Program-made: the position numbers and the translations under genes
Assembly (NCBI RefSeq): GCF_002198675.1
Contig: NZ_MWLL01000085.1
Coordinates: forward strand, 85,216-123,966
DNA length: 38,751 nucleotides
Source of the DNA: Kineosporia sp. R_H_3
GTDB taxonomy: Bacteria; Actinomycetota; Actinomycetes; Actinomycetales; Kineosporiaceae
Reading direction: 5' to 3'
Part shown: piece after piece, positions 1 to 8,949 of the stretch
Position numbering within the stretch: the stretch's first letter is position 1
Layout of the letters: every line of letters starts with the position of its first letter
The notes under the pieces: model-generated
Seen by the model: only the letters and a program-made list of their open reading frames with translations
Told to the model about the DNA's origin: nothing
Databases searched by the model: none

Positions 1-77
1 AGGTCACCGGCGGGCGCGCGGCCACCCCCGTGAGCCGCCGACCCCATCCGGCCCGAACAGCAGCGAAGGACTCCCAC

Positions 78-1328
78 ATGGCCACCGAGAATCGGACCAA
101 GGTCGTCGTGACCGGTCTCGGCGCGACCACGCCCCTCGGCGGGGACGTGCCCACCACCTGGCAGGCGGCCCTCGAGGGCCGCTCGGGTGCCCGCGCGCTC
201 GAGCACGACTGGGTCGAGCGCTACGAGCTCCCCGTGACCTTCGCCGCCGAGGTCGCCGTCCGGCCCGAGGACCAGCTCGCGAAGGTGGAGACCCGCCGTC
301 TCGACCCGTCGGGCCAGTACGCCCTCGCCGCCGCGCGCGAGGCCTGGAAGGACGCCGGCTCCCCCGAGGTGGACCCGCTGCGCCTCGGCGCGGTCGTCGC
401 GTCCGGCATCGGCGGGGTCTGGACCCTCCTCAACTCCTACGACGTGCTCAAGGAGAAGGGCCCGCGCCGGGTCTTCCCGCTGACCGTCCCCATGCTCATG
501 CCGAACGGCCCGGCCGCGGCGATCAGCCTCGAGCTCGGCGCCCGGGCCGGCACCCACACCCCGGTGTCGGCGTGCGCGTCCGGCGCCGAGGCCATGGCGT
601 ACGGCATGGACATGATCCGCAGCGGCCGCGCCGACATCGTCGTGTGCGGCGGCACCGAGGCGGCCATCCACCCGCTGCCGATCGCCGGCTTCGCCGCGAT
701 GCAGGCGCTGTCGACGCGCAACGACGACCCGGCCGCCGCCTCACGGCCGTACGACGCGGGCCGCGACGGCTTCGTCCTCGGCGAGGGCGCCGGCATCGTC
801 GTCATCGAGTCCGAGGAGCACGCGAAGGCCCGCGGCGCCCGGATCTACGCCGAGCTCGTGTCGGCCGGGCTGACGTCCGACGCCCACCACATCGCCGCCC
901 CGGACCCGGAGGGCTCCGGCGCCTCGCGCGCGATGCTCTTCGCGCTGGAGTCCGGCGGGCTGTCGCCGGCGGACGTCGTCCACCTCAACGCGCACGCGAC
1001 GTCGACCCCGGTGGGCGACCTCGCGGAGCTCAACGCGATCCGCGGCGCGCTGGGCAAGGACGCCGACCACGTCGCGATCTCCGCCACGAAGTCGATGACC
1101 GGGCACCTGCTCGGCGCCGCCGGTGCGCTCGAGGGCATCTTCTGCGTCCTCGCGCTGCACCACCGGCTCGCGCCGCCGACGATCAACCTCGACGACCCGG
1201 ACCCGGCCGTCGACCTCGACGTCGTCCGCAAGGACCCGCGGCCGCTGCCGGCCGGCGACATCGTCGCGCTGAACAACTCGTTCGGCTTCGGCGGCCACAA
1301 CGTCGCCGTGGCCTTCCGGAGCGTCTGA
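78..1328 (+). CDS. fabF: Beta-ketoacyl-ACP synthase II (FabF)
   Basis: Condensing enzyme of type II fatty acid synthesis in the cytoplasm; it extends acyl-ACP by two carbons using malonyl-ACP. The 416-residue product has the full thiolase-fold set: nucleophile Cys166 in SACASGAEAM, His306 in NAHATSTPVGD, Lys338 and His343 in ATKSMTGHLLGAAG, and the glycine-rich NNSFGFGGHN near the end. Length and motifs are normal for the family. The ATG at 78 is chosen because GAAGGA lies 7 bases upstream and homologues begin just before the VVVTGLGATTPLG strand; an in-frame GTG at 30 would add 16 atypical residues. In streptomycetes fabF is the last gene of fabD-fabH-acpP-fabF, so the rest of the cluster probably lies left of the window. 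Confidence 0.96.
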   Translation: MATENRTKVVVTGLGATTPLGGDVPTTWQAALEGRSGARALEHDWVERYELPVTFAAEVAVRPEDQLAKVETRRLDPSGQYALAAAREAWKDAGSPEVDPLRLGAVVASGIGGVWTLLNSYDVLKEKGPRRVFPLTVPMLMPNGPAAAISLELGARAGTHTPVSACASGAEAMAYGMDMIRSGRADIVVCGGTEAAIHPLPIAGFAAMQALSTRNDDPAAASRPYDAGRDGFVLGEGAGIVVIESEEHAKARGARIYAELVSAGLTSDAHHIAAPDPEGSGASRAMLFALESGGLSPADVVHLNAHATSTPVGDLAELNAIRGALGKDADHVAISATKSMTGHLLGAAGALEGIFCVLALHHRLAPPTINLDDPDPAVDLDVVRKDPRPLPAGDIVALNNSFGFGGHNVAVAFRSV

Positions 1329-1359
1329 CCGTCGCGTTCGTCCGACCGGGTGGTCGGGC

Positions 1360-1418
1360 TTGCATGAAACGAAACCGTTCCGTACTGTCCTCTCGACGGT
1401 ACGGAACGGTTTCGTTTC
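1360..1418 (+). promoter_or_regulatory. Promoter embedded in a 20-bp perfect inverted repeat (TetR operator)
   Basis: GAAACGAAACCGTTCCGTAC at 1366-1385 is repeated as its exact reverse complement at 1399-1418, with a 13-base spacer. A promoter-like pair, TTGCAT (1360-1365) and TACTGT (1383-1388) with a 17-base spacer, overlaps the left arm, so a protein bound there would block RNA polymerase. It sits about 40 bases before the TetR-family gene. The palindrome is seen directly; autorepression by that TetR protein is inferred. It could also act as a hairpin terminator for fabF, but no T-run follows. Confidence 0.8.
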
Positions 1419-1460
1419 GTCCGGCGGGACTCCCCGGCCGGACGGCGGGAGGAGGCGCTC

Positions 1461-2087
1461 GTGACGACGACGGACGACGTCGACCGCCCGCAGCCGGCGA
1501 CCGCCCGGCCGCGGCCCCGAGTGAGCGGGGACCGGGAGCAGGAGATCCTCGACGCCGCGCTCGAGGTCCTGCGCGAGGTCGGCTACGACAAGCTGACCAT
1601 CGACACCGTCGCCGCCCGGGCCCGGGCGAGCAAGGCGACGCTGTACCGGCGCTGGCCCACCAAGGCCGAGCTCGTCGCCGACGCGATGAGCCAGCTGGAC
1701 GGCGGTGTGCCGGCGGTGCCGGACACCGGCACCCTCCGGGGTGACCTGCTGGCGCTGACCGACGACAAGTGCGGCGTCCTCGACGCCGGCCAGATGGACC
1801 TCGTGTGCGGTCTGTCGACGGCGATGTACCGCGACCACGCGCTCGGCGCGGCGCTGCGGGACCGGTTCCTCGAACCGCGCCGGCACACCGTCCTGGCCGT
1901 GCTCGAACGCGCCCGCGACCGCGGGGAGATCGACGCCGGTGTCGACCTCGAGCTCGTCGGTCAGATCGTCCCGGCGGTCGTCATGTTCCGCCTCTCCTTC
2001 GGCACCCCCGATGAGCCGTTCGCGTCGCTCGTCGCGCGCGTCGTCGACCAGGTCGTCCTGCCCGCGGTCCGGGGGACCCGGGACTGA
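1461..2087 (+). CDS. TetR/AcrR-family transcriptional repressor
   Basis: A 208-residue one-component regulator. The N-terminal DNA-binding domain (about residues 27-75) contains the typical EILDAALEVLREVGYDKLTIDTVAA stretch followed by the recognition helix region ASKATLYRRWPTKAELV. The C-terminal half is the variable ligand-binding and dimerisation domain. GTG start at 1461 with a strong GGGAGGAGG upstream. The gene is 74 bases upstream of a DHA2-type exporter on the same strand and directly downstream of a large palindrome overlapping a promoter. The simplest reading is a drug-responsive repressor controlling itself and the exporter. The inducing ligand cannot be told from sequence. Confidence 0.92.
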   Translation: MTTTDDVDRPQPATARPRPRVSGDREQEILDAALEVLREVGYDKLTIDTVAARARASKATLYRRWPTKAELVADAMSQLDGGVPAVPDTGTLRGDLLALTDDKCGVLDAGQMDLVCGLSTAMYRDHALGAALRDRFLEPRRHTVLAVLERARDRGEIDAGVDLELVGQIVPAVVMFRLSFGTPDEPFASLVARVVDQVVLPAVRGTRD

Positions 2088-2161
2088 ACCACGCCCACCC
2101 CGCGCCGTGACACCGACGTCCGGCGCTCCTCCAGCACGCCCCGCACCGACCGAGGAGCACC

Positions 2162-3790
2162 ATGTCCACCTCCGCCAGCACCGGCGGGCACGACGGTGAC
2201 GCCCCCACGGGCGCCGTCGACCCGCTGCTCGACCCGGCCCTCGACCCGGAGCTCGATGCCGAGCTCGACGCCGCCACCGGCGGCACCGACGGGGTCGCAC
2301 CGGCCCGCCGCCGGGCCCTGGGCCTCGCGCTCGCCGTCATCAGCACCGCGCAGCTCATGGTCGTCCTCGACGCGACGATCGTGAACATCGCGCTCCCGAC
2401 GCTCGGCACCGACCTCGGCTTCTCGCAGGCGAACCTGTCCTGGGTCGTCAACGCGTACACGCTCGCCTTCGGCGGCCTGCTCCTGCTCGGCGGCCGGGCC
2501 GGCGACCTGCTCGGGCGCCGCAAGACGTTCATGGTCGGCGTCGGCGTCTTCGCGCTCGCGTCGTTCCTCGGCGGTGTCGCGCAGTCCGAGGGCCAGCTCA
2601 TCGGCGCGCGCATCCTCCAGGGGCTCGGCGCCGCCATCGCGTCCCCGACGGCGCTGTCGCTCGTGACGACGACGTTCCCGGCCGGGCCGGCCCGCAACCG
2701 GGCGTTCGCGATCTACGCGGCGATGTCCGGCGCGGGCGCGGCGATCGGGCTCATCCTCGGCGGGCTGCTCACCGAGATCGACTGGCGCTGGACGTTCTTC
2801 GTCAACGTGCCGATCGGCATCGCCGTGATCGTCCTGGCGCCCATGGTGCTGCCGGAGTCGGCCCGCCAGCGCGGCCGGTTCGACCTGCCGGGCGCGCTCA
2901 CCGCGACGGCCGGTCTCGTCAGCCTCGTCTACGGCCTCACCCAGGCCGCGGAGAAGGGCTGGGGCACGACCGCGACCCTGCTGTACCTGTCCGCCGGTGT
3001 GACGCTCATCGTGGCGTTCCTCCTCATCGAGTCGCGCTCGGCCCACGCCCTCATGCCGTTCCGGGTGCTCGCCCAGCGGGACCGGGCGGCGTCCTACCTC
3101 GCGATGCTCGTCGTCGGCGCCGGGATGTTCGCCCTCTTCTACTTCCTCGGCATCTACATCCAGACGGTGCTCGAGTACTCGCCGGTGCGCGCGGGTGTCT
3201 CGTTCCTGCCCTTCAGCGCGGGCATCATCGCCGCGGCCCAGCTCGGCTCGTTCCTCGTGAGCCGCGTCGACGCCCGGTGGATCTCCGGGCCCGGTGCGCT
3301 CATCGCGGCGGCGGGCATGCTGTGGATGGCCCAGATCACCCCGCAGACGGAGTACGTCACGGGGCTGCTCGGCCCGATGGTGACGATGGCGTTCGGCCTC
3401 GGCCTGATCTTCGTGCCGCTGACCCTCACCGCCGTGGCCGGCGTCGAGAAGCGGGACTCCGGGGTCGCCTCCGCCGTCCTCAACACGATGCAGCAGATCG
3501 GCGGCGCGATCGGTCTGGCGACCCTGAGCACCGTGGCGTCCCGGTCGGCCACGGACAAGGCGGCCGAGCTCGCGGCCGACCTCCAGGCCAAGGCGGCCGC
3601 GGGCCTGCCGGCCGACCAGCTCGCCCAGCTCAAGGCGCTCGTCGAGGTCGAGGCGTTCACCTCCGGCGCGACGGCGGCGTTCGTCGTCGCCGCCGGGATG
3701 ATCCTCGGCGCGGGGCTGCTCGTCGTGGCCTTCCTCCGGGTCCGGCACGAGGACCTGGCGACCGACCAGGTCCAGGTGACGATGCACTGA
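2162..3790 (+). CDS. MFS drug exporter, DHA2 (EmrB/QacA, 14-TM) family
   Basis: A 542-residue membrane protein exchanging protons for small toxic molecules. After an acidic cytosolic N-terminus with LDPALDPELDAELDA repeats (about residues 20-36), TM1 carries the DHA2 signature LDATIVNIALPTL. Motif A is GRAGDLLGRRKTF and the antiporter motif C region is MSGAGAAIGLILGG. Length and hydrophobic segments fit 14 membrane spans. ATG at 2162 is preceded by GAGGAGC. It follows the TetR-family repressor closely, probably as one transcript, and is closed by the hairpin at 3801-3834. Substrates are unknown; drugs, antiseptics or an endogenous metabolite are all possible. Confidence 0.93.
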   Translation: MSTSASTGGHDGDAPTGAVDPLLDPALDPELDAELDAATGGTDGVAPARRRALGLALAVISTAQLMVVLDATIVNIALPTLGTDLGFSQANLSWVVNAYTLAFGGLLLLGGRAGDLLGRRKTFMVGVGVFALASFLGGVAQSEGQLIGARILQGLGAAIASPTALSLVTTTFPAGPARNRAFAIYAAMSGAGAAIGLILGGLLTEIDWRWTFFVNVPIGIAVIVLAPMVLPESARQRGRFDLPGALTATAGLVSLVYGLTQAAEKGWGTTATLLYLSAGVTLIVAFLLIESRSAHALMPFRVLAQRDRAASYLAMLVVGAGMFALFYFLGIYIQTVLEYSPVRAGVSFLPFSAGIIAAAQLGSFLVSRVDARWISGPGALIAAAGMLWMAQITPQTEYVTGLLGPMVTMAFGLGLIFVPLTLTAVAGVEKRDSGVASAVLNTMQQIGGAIGLATLSTVASRSATDKAAELAADLQAKAAAGLPADQLAQLKALVEVEAFTSGATAAFVVAAGMILGAGLLVVAFLRVRHEDLATDQVQVTMH

Positions 3791-3800
3791 GCACGCACGA

Positions 3801-3834
3801 CGAAGGGCCCCGACCGTCCGGTCGGGGCCCTTCG
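3801..3834. terminator. Bidirectional intrinsic terminator hairpin
   Basis: Perfect 15-bp inverted repeat CGAAGGGCCCCGACC / GGTCGGGGCCCTTCG with a 4-base loop, between the convergent MFS exporter and DUF3145 genes. There is no long T-run, as is usual for GC-rich actinomycetes. Confidence 0.85.
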
Positions 3835-3875
3835 CGCGTCGTACGGGCCGGGCGGCCCGGGTGCGCGGTCCCGGG

Positions 3876-4379
3876 TCAGCCGACCCGGTGCAGCCAGCGC
3901 ACGGGGGCGCCGTCCCCGGCGTGCCGGAACGGCTCGAGCTCGTCGTCCCACGCACTGCCGAGGGCGAGGTCGAGCTGGGCCACGATCGTCGCCGGGTCGC
4001 CGTGCCCGCTCTCCAGGGCGTGCCGGACCCGGTCCTCGGGCACCAGGATGTTGCCGTGCACGTCGGTCACGGCGTGGAAGATCCCCAGCTCGGGGCTGTG
4101 CATCCACCGCCCGCCGTCGACACCGGGGCTCGGCTCCTCGGTCACCTCGTACCGCAGGTGCGCCCACCCGCGGAGGGCGGACGCCAAGAGCGCCCCGGTC
4201 CCCTGCTCGGCCTGCCAGGAGAGCTCGGTGCGGTAGAGCCCCGCCGCCGCCGGCTGCGGGATCCAGTCCAGCGACAGGCGCACGTCGAGGACGCCGCCGG
4301 CGGCCCACTCGACGTGTGGGCACAGCGCACGCGGCGCGGAGTGCACGAACAGGACGCCTCGCGTCGTCGCACCGGCCAT
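3876..4379 (-). CDS. DUF3145 family protein
   Basis: A 167-residue soluble protein recognisable as DUF3145, a family almost restricted to actinobacteria and of unknown biochemical function. The start at 4379 is favoured because AAGGAGG lies 5 bases upstream on the minus strand and the product then begins MAGATTRGVLFVHSAPRALCPHVEW, as homologues do. In streptomycetes a DUF3145 gene directly follows fabF; here it is on the opposite strand and separated from fabF by the TetR-exporter pair, so the ancestral neighbourhood is still visible. A link to lipid metabolism is suggested by this context only. Confidence 0.88.
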   Translation of the reverse strand: MAGATTRGVLFVHSAPRALCPHVEWAAGGVLDVRLSLDWIPQPAAAGLYRTELSWQAEQGTGALLASALRGWAHLRYEVTEEPSPGVDGGRWMHSPELGIFHAVTDVHGNILVPEDRVRHALESGHGDPATIVAQLDLALGSAWDDELEPFRHAGDGAPVRWLHRVG

Positions 4380-4626
4380 GGGGGCCTCCTTCACCGGGTT
4401 GAGGTGCGTCTTCCCCAACGACCTCGTCCGATGAGCAGCCTTGCTGGCAGGGGCATGATGCTGGCGCCTGTCTCCGGCCATTCTGCACCACGGATCACAC
4501 CCGCACCACCTTTCTCATCGAAACTCTGGGTAGAACGACAACTACGTTCCGTATTCCATCGACCACGGAGTGAAGATCGGACCGCGACACGCCGAGAGGT
4601 ACCAGGAGGGACGACTGGGAGGTCGC

Positions 4627-5052
4627 GTGAACCAGGAGCCGATCGGCCTGGACGAGGCGTACGACGAAGGCGTCGTCACCGAGGTGATCCGTCCTGCCGC
4701 GATCGTGCCGGAGGAGGCCGCCCGGGCGATCCTCGTCGAGCTCTCGCTGAACTCGGTGCACGCCGACGGGCTCTGGCTCGCCGAGCCGAGCCGCTGGACC
4801 CGGTACGAGCAGCCGTGGCCCGGGGAGCGCCCGGAGGACGCCACCGGTCTCGTCGGCAGCCTGCAGATCGCGTACGGCACCCCGACGAAGTACGAGATCA
4901 CCATCTACCGCGTCATGATCTCCAAGCTCGGCTCCGCCCTCGGCTTCACCGTCGAGTCCCTGTGCGACGAGGCGCTGGGCTTCGGGGACCTGACCCTCGC
5001 CGAGTGCCCGCGGGCCGCCCTGGCCGCGCCGCCCCGCCCGTTCCGGTTCTGA
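4627..5052 (+). CDS. Uncharacterised conserved-looking protein
   Basis: A 141-residue protein of unknown function, with no signal peptide or membrane span. It has a compact central region (about residues 85-125) reading GTPTKYEITIYRVMISKLG and then ALGFTVESLCDEALGFGDLT, which looks like a folded, conserved domain, and a Pro/Arg-rich tail PPRPFRF. The GTG at 4627 with GGGAGG 4 bases upstream is preferred; a GTG at 4570 has no usable ribosome site. It is divergent from DUF3145, with a 247-base gap of locally lower GC that probably holds both promoters. I do not assign a function. Confidence 0.72.
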   Translation: MNQEPIGLDEAYDEGVVTEVIRPAAIVPEEAARAILVELSLNSVHADGLWLAEPSRWTRYEQPWPGERPEDATGLVGSLQIAYGTPTKYEITIYRVMISKLGSALGFTVESLCDEALGFGDLTLAECPRAALAAPPRPFRF

Positions 5053-5205
5053 GCGGACGGGCGGCGACCGGTCCGGCCGCGGCGACGATCACCGGTCGGC
5101 CCGCGCGGCGCAGGCCGCGCCAGTAGGGTCGGAACGCCACCGGCACCTGCCGGGTGGCCGGGTCGGAGCTGACCCGACTTCCCGGTCGGAAAGGGCTGGC
5201 GAGAC

Positions 5206-6291
5206 ATGTCGCAGAAGGTGCAGGGCGTCGTCGCGCGGGGCAAGGGTGCCCCCGTCACGGTCGAGACGGTCGTCGTCCCGGACCCCGGTCCCGGCGAGGC
5301 GGTCGTGAAGGTGCAGGCCTGCGGCGTCTGCCACACCGACCTGCACTACCGCGAGGGCGGCATCAACGACGACTTCCCCTTCCTCCTCGGCCACGAGGCG
5401 GCGGGTGTCGTCGAGGCCGTCGGCGCCGGCGTCACGGACGTCGCCCCCGGTGACTACGTCGTGCTCAACTGGCGGGCGGTGTGCGGCCAGTGCCGCTCGT
5501 GCCGGCGCGGCCGCCCGCAGTACTGCTTCGCGACCCACAACGCCACGCAGAAGATGACCCTCGAGGACGGCACCGTGCTGTCCCCCGCGCTCGGCATCGG
5601 CGCCTTCGTCGAGAAGACGCTCGTCGCCGCCGGCCAGTGCACGAAGGTCGACCCGGCCGCCGCGCCGGCCGTCGCCGGCCTGCTCGGCTGCGGCGTCATG
5701 GCCGGCCTCGGCGCGGCGATCAACACCGGCAACGTGCAGCGCGACGACACCGTGGCCGTCATCGGCTGCGGCGGTGTCGGAAACGCGGCGATCGCCGGCG
5801 CCCGGCTCGTCGGCGCCCGCCGGATCATCGCCGTCGACATCGACGACAAGAAGCTCGAGTGGGCCAAGGACTTCGGCGCCACCCACACGGTGAACTCCTC
5901 CACGCAGGACGCCGTCGAGGCGATCCAGGCCGCGACGGACGGCTTCGGCGCGGACGTCGTCATCGACGCCGTCGGCCGCCCCGAGACGTGGAAGCAGGCC
6001 TTCTACGGCCGCGACCTCGCCGGCACCGTCGTCCTCGTCGGCGTGCCGAACCCGACGATGACGCTCGAGCTCCCGCTCATCGACGTCTTCGGCCGCGGCG
6101 GCTCGCTGAAGTCGTCCTGGTACGGCGACTGCCTGCCGTCCCGGGACTTCCCGACGCTCATCGAGCTGTACCTGCAGGGCCGGCTCCCGCTCGACAAGTT
6201 CGTCAGCGAGACCGTCGGCCTCGGGGACGTCGAGGCGGCGTTCGCGAAGATGCACCACGGCGAGGTCCTGCGGTCGGTCGTGGTCCTGTGA
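5206..6291 (+). CDS. mscR: S-(hydroxymethyl)mycothiol dehydrogenase (mycothiol-dependent formaldehyde dehydrogenase)
   Basis: Zinc alcohol dehydrogenase family member, 361 residues, that oxidises the formaldehyde-mycothiol adduct with NAD; the same family reduces S-nitrosomycothiol. Catalytic zinc ligands are Cys42 (GVCHTD), His63-Glu64 (GHEAAG) and Cys162 (GCGVMAG). The structural zinc loop has Cys93, Cys96, Cys99 and Cys107. The nucleotide site is [10 protein letters not shown]. Length and the signature match the mycothiol-specific class III type rather than ordinary ADHs. TAGGGT at 5124-5129 may be its -10 box. Its stop overlaps the next start by 4 bases, so the two are translationally coupled and act together in aldehyde detoxification. 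Confidence 0.94.
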   Translation: MSQKVQGVVARGKGAPVTVETVVVPDPGPGEAVVKVQACGVCHTDLHYREGGINDDFPFLLGHEAAGVVEAVGAGVTDVAPGDYVVLNWRAVCGQCRSCRRGRPQYCFATHNATQKMTLEDGTVLSPALGIGAFVEKTLVAAGQCTKVDPAAAPAVAGLLGCGVMAGLGAAINTGNVQRDDTVAVIGCGGVGNAAIAGARLVGARRIIAVDIDDKKLEWAKDFGATHTVNSSTQDAVEAIQAATDGFGADVVIDAVGRPETWKQAFYGRDLAGTVVLVGVPNPTMTLELPLIDVFGRGGSLKSSWYGDCLPSRDFPTLIELYLQGRLPLDKFVSETVGLGDVEAAFAKMHHGEVLRSVVVL

Positions 6292-6920
6292 GCAGCAGGG
6301 CACGCATCGAGAACGTCGTCACGAGCGGGGTCTTCAGCCTCGACGGGCAGGACTTCGACGTCGACAACAACGTGTGGCTCATCGGGGACGCCGACGAGGT
6401 CGTCGTCGTCGACGCCTCCCACGAGGCGGGCAAGATCCTCGACGCCGTGGCCGGCCGGAAGGTCGTCGCGATCGTGTCGACCCACGGCCACAACGACCAC
6501 GTGAACGCCGCGGGCGAGGTCGCCGACGCGACGGGTGCGCCGATCCTCCTGCACCCCGAGGACCGGATGCTCTGGGACGTCGTCCACCCCGACCGCGAGC
6601 CCGGGTACCTCGCCGACGGCGACGTCGTCGAGGTCGGCGGGACGACGCTGCGGGTGCTCCACACCCCGGGGCACTCCCCCGGCGCGGTGTGCCTGCACGT
6701 CCCGGACCTCGAGGTCCTCTTCTCCGGCGACACCCTGTTCAAGGGCGGTCCGGGGGCGACGGGCCGCTCGTTCTCGAGCTTCCCGACGATCCTCGAGTCG
6801 ATCCGGACCCGGCTGCTCACGCTCGCACCGACGACGACCGTGCTCACCGGGCACGGCGACTCGACGACGATCGGCGCCGAGGCCGGCGACTACGACGCGT
6901 GGGTGGCCCGCGGGCACTGA
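6288..6920 (+). CDS. Metallo-beta-lactamase-fold hydrolase, glyoxalase II-like
   Basis: A 210-residue cytosolic metal hydrolase. The metal site reads THGHNDH (His66, His68, Asp70, His71), followed by His129 in TPGHSPG, Asp148 in SGDTLF and a late His in LTGHGDST, the complete binuclear set of glyoxalase II-type enzymes. GTG start at 6288 overlaps the dehydrogenase stop as GTGA. In actinobacteria this partner commonly follows mycothiol-dependent formaldehyde dehydrogenase and is thought to hydrolyse the S-formyl-mycothiol thioester; the substrate here is inferred from that context. A strong hairpin follows at 6949-6985. Confidence 0.9.
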   Translation: MSSRARIENVVTSGVFSLDGQDFDVDNNVWLIGDADEVVVVDASHEAGKILDAVAGRKVVAIVSTHGHNDHVNAAGEVADATGAPILLHPEDRMLWDVVHPDREPGYLADGDVVEVGGTTLRVLHTPGHSPGAVCLHVPDLEVLFSGDTLFKGGPGATGRSFSSFPTILESIRTRLLTLAPTTTVLTGHGDSTTIGAEAGDYDAWVARGH

Positions 6921-6948
6921 GCCCCACGGACGCAGCCCCGGACACCGA

Positions 6949-6985
6949 GGACGCCGTCGGTCGCGCACGGCGACCGGCGGCGTCC
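6949..6985 (+). terminator. Hairpin after the formaldehyde detoxification pair
   Basis: A 16-bp stem (6949-6964 with 6970-6985) containing one G-U pair in RNA and a 5-base loop, 28 bases after the hydrolase stop. The rest of the gap up to 7188 holds no gene; AACC-N9-GGTT around 7068-7085 is a weak inverted repeat. Confidence 0.7.
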
Positions 6986-7188
6986 CGTCGTCCGATCGGG
7001 ACGAGGGGTCCCGGTACGGAGCGCTCGCGACCCTGCCCGCCCTGCGATCTGGTAACGATCACGCGCGAACCATCCGTGACGGTTCTTGCGGAGCAAGATC
7101 GGCAGGGCCACCCTCGTCGTCCACGGACGTCCGGACGGGAACCGGGCGCCGTCGACGCCCGGGGGGCCGGGCGGCTTGGGGGATCCAC

Positions 7189-8853
7189 ATGTCCGGACGT
7201 ACGCCTTTCCATGCCCGCAGATCGGTCCGCGTCGGCGCCGCGGCGACGGCCTCGGTCCTCGTCGCGGGCGGGGTGCTCGCGACGCAGCTGTCGCCGACGA
7301 CCGCGGCGACGGGCACGTCGAAGCTGACCCGTGAGCAGGTCGCCGAGACACTGCTCGAGCGCCGCGGCGAGTTCCTCTCCCCCGGTGCGCTCGCCGGGCT
7401 GCGCTTCCTCGCCGGCAAGAACCGCCCCGGCGGCCTCGTCGGCGAGGGCGACGAGCCCGCCGCCGGCCGGGCCGGTGCGGCCACGCAGGGTGCCGGCGCC
7501 GCGGTCGCGTCGGCGGGCCTGCAGAACGTCCGCGTCAACGATCCGCGGACCGACACGACCCTGGAGCAGACGACCCAGAGCGAGACGGCGATCGCCGTGA
7601 AGGGCAAGCGGGTCGTCGTCGGGTTCAACGACTCCCAGCACGTCTACCCCGGCGGCTTCCTCACGGCGGCGGCGAACCTCACCGGGGTCGCGTACTCAGC
7701 CGACGGCGGCAGGACCTTCACCGACGCGGGCAACCTGCCGCAGGGACCGGGGCAGGTCAACCTCGGCGACCCGTGGCTCGGGGTGGACCGCAAGGGCGTC
7801 TTCTACTACTCCGAGCTCGTCATCAGCGGCGAGTCCGGCGGCCTGGAGATCGGCGTCTCGACGTCGAAGGACGGCGCCCGGTGGACGGTGCCCGTGTACG
7901 CCTCGCCCAACGACCCGGCGCTCTTCTACTCCGGTGACAAGGAGGCCCTCACGGTCGGCCGCTCCAAGGCCTCCGCGGCCAAGGACACCGTGTACGTCGC
8001 CTGGGACGACTTCGTGGACGACGGCCAGGGCGGCTTCTTCGCGGGCCTGCCCGTCGCCCGCTCCGAGGACGGGGGCCGGACGTTCCAGCTGGCGTACGCG
8101 GACAAGATCACGAGCGACCCGTCGAGCTGCAGCTTCGGCCAGTACATCGGCTCGCAGCCCAGCGTCGACCCGGCCACCGGCGACCTCACGGTCGTCTCGG
8201 TGCGCATCGCCGTGGACGACCCCACGTGCGAGGGCGGCACCGAGGTCTTCGACATCGTCTCGGTCACCTCGAAGGACGGCGGCGCGACCTTCAGCGAGCC
8301 CGTCGTCGTCGCCACCGTGAGCGACTTCGCGGCCATCGACCTCGGCCCCGGCCGGGTGGCGCGCAACCTGCCGCTGCCGACCGTGACCCGCCTCGGCAGC
8401 ACCCTCGTCACGGCGTGGAACGAGGGTGCCCCGGGAGCGTCGCGCACGCTGTGGTCGGCGTCGAAGGACGGCGGCGCGACCTGGAGCGCGACGGTGCCGG
8501 TACCCTCGCCGGCCGGCGAGGACTTCCAGCCGGCGCTGTCCGCGGACGCCGCCGGGCTGCACCTCGCGGCGTACCACAAGAACCCCGACCTCACGGTCGA
8601 CGTGCTGCTGTCCGACTCCAGGAACGGGACGGCCTGGACGACGAAGCGGGTCACGACGAAGGCCTTCCCCGGGGTCTTCAACAACCCCCAGTTCGACCCC
8701 GTGATCGCGACCGGGTACATGGGCGACTACATCGCGAACGTCGCGACCGACGGCCGCCTCTACCTCGCCTGGGGCGACAACCGCGACATCGTGAAGAACT
8801 CGCTGTGGCCGGCCGGCCGCAACGACCCGGACGTCTTCTTCGCGAAGCGCTGA
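7189..8853 (+). CDS. Secreted Asp-box (BNR/sialidase-fold) protein
   Basis: A 554-residue exported beta-propeller protein. Residues 1-40 form a signal peptide: Arg-rich n-region, hydrophobic core VGAAATASVLVAGGVLA, then small residues around 38-41. Five Asp boxes are visible: SADGGRTF (170-177), SKDGARW (226-232), SEDGGRTF (292-299), SKDGGATF (361-368) and SKDGGATW (425-432). The C-terminus has GYMGDYIANVA and YLAWGDNR. No FRIP motif or clear arginine triad of true sialidases is seen, so the enzymatic role is uncertain; carbohydrate binding or another glycosidase-like activity is possible. The ATG at 7189 opens directly into the signal peptide. Confidence 0.85.
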   Translation: MSGRTPFHARRSVRVGAAATASVLVAGGVLATQLSPTTAATGTSKLTREQVAETLLERRGEFLSPGALAGLRFLAGKNRPGGLVGEGDEPAAGRAGAATQGAGAAVASAGLQNVRVNDPRTDTTLEQTTQSETAIAVKGKRVVVGFNDSQHVYPGGFLTAAANLTGVAYSADGGRTFTDAGNLPQGPGQVNLGDPWLGVDRKGVFYYSELVISGESGGLEIGVSTSKDGARWTVPVYASPNDPALFYSGDKEALTVGRSKASAAKDTVYVAWDDFVDDGQGGFFAGLPVARSEDGGRTFQLAYADKITSDPSSCSFGQYIGSQPSVDPATGDLTVVSVRIAVDDPTCEGGTEVFDIVSVTSKDGGATFSEPVVVATVSDFAAIDLGPGRVARNLPLPTVTRLGSTLVTAWNEGAPGASRTLWSASKDGGATWSATVPVPSPAGEDFQPALSADAAGLHLAAYHKNPDLTVDVLLSDSRNGTAWTTKRVTTKAFPGVFNNPQFDPVIATGYMGDYIANVATDGRLYLAWGDNRDIVKNSLWPAGRNDPDVFFAKR

Positions 8854-8886
8854 GGCGTCGCGGCACCTGCTGCCGCGTGCCCCGAC

Positions 8887-8920
8887 GACGGGCCGCCGCA
8901 CCCCGGTGCGGCGGCCCGTC
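8887..8920 (+). terminator. Intrinsic terminator hairpin
   Basis: GACGGGCCGCCGCACC and its perfect reverse complement (16-bp stem, CC at the centre), 34 bases after the Asp-box gene and before the glycohydrolase gene. Confidence 0.8.
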
Positions 8921-8949
8921 CGCGCGCCCGGCCTGCCACACTGCGCCCC

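Noticed and set aside
30-77. N-terminal extension of FabF from the GTG at 30.
   Set aside because: Adds residues not seen in the family and lacks a ribosome-binding site; ATG 78 has GAAGGA.
1-77. End of an upstream gene such as acpP.
   Set aside because: No frame ends in a recognisable ACP C-terminus; too short to decide, so left as upstream flank.
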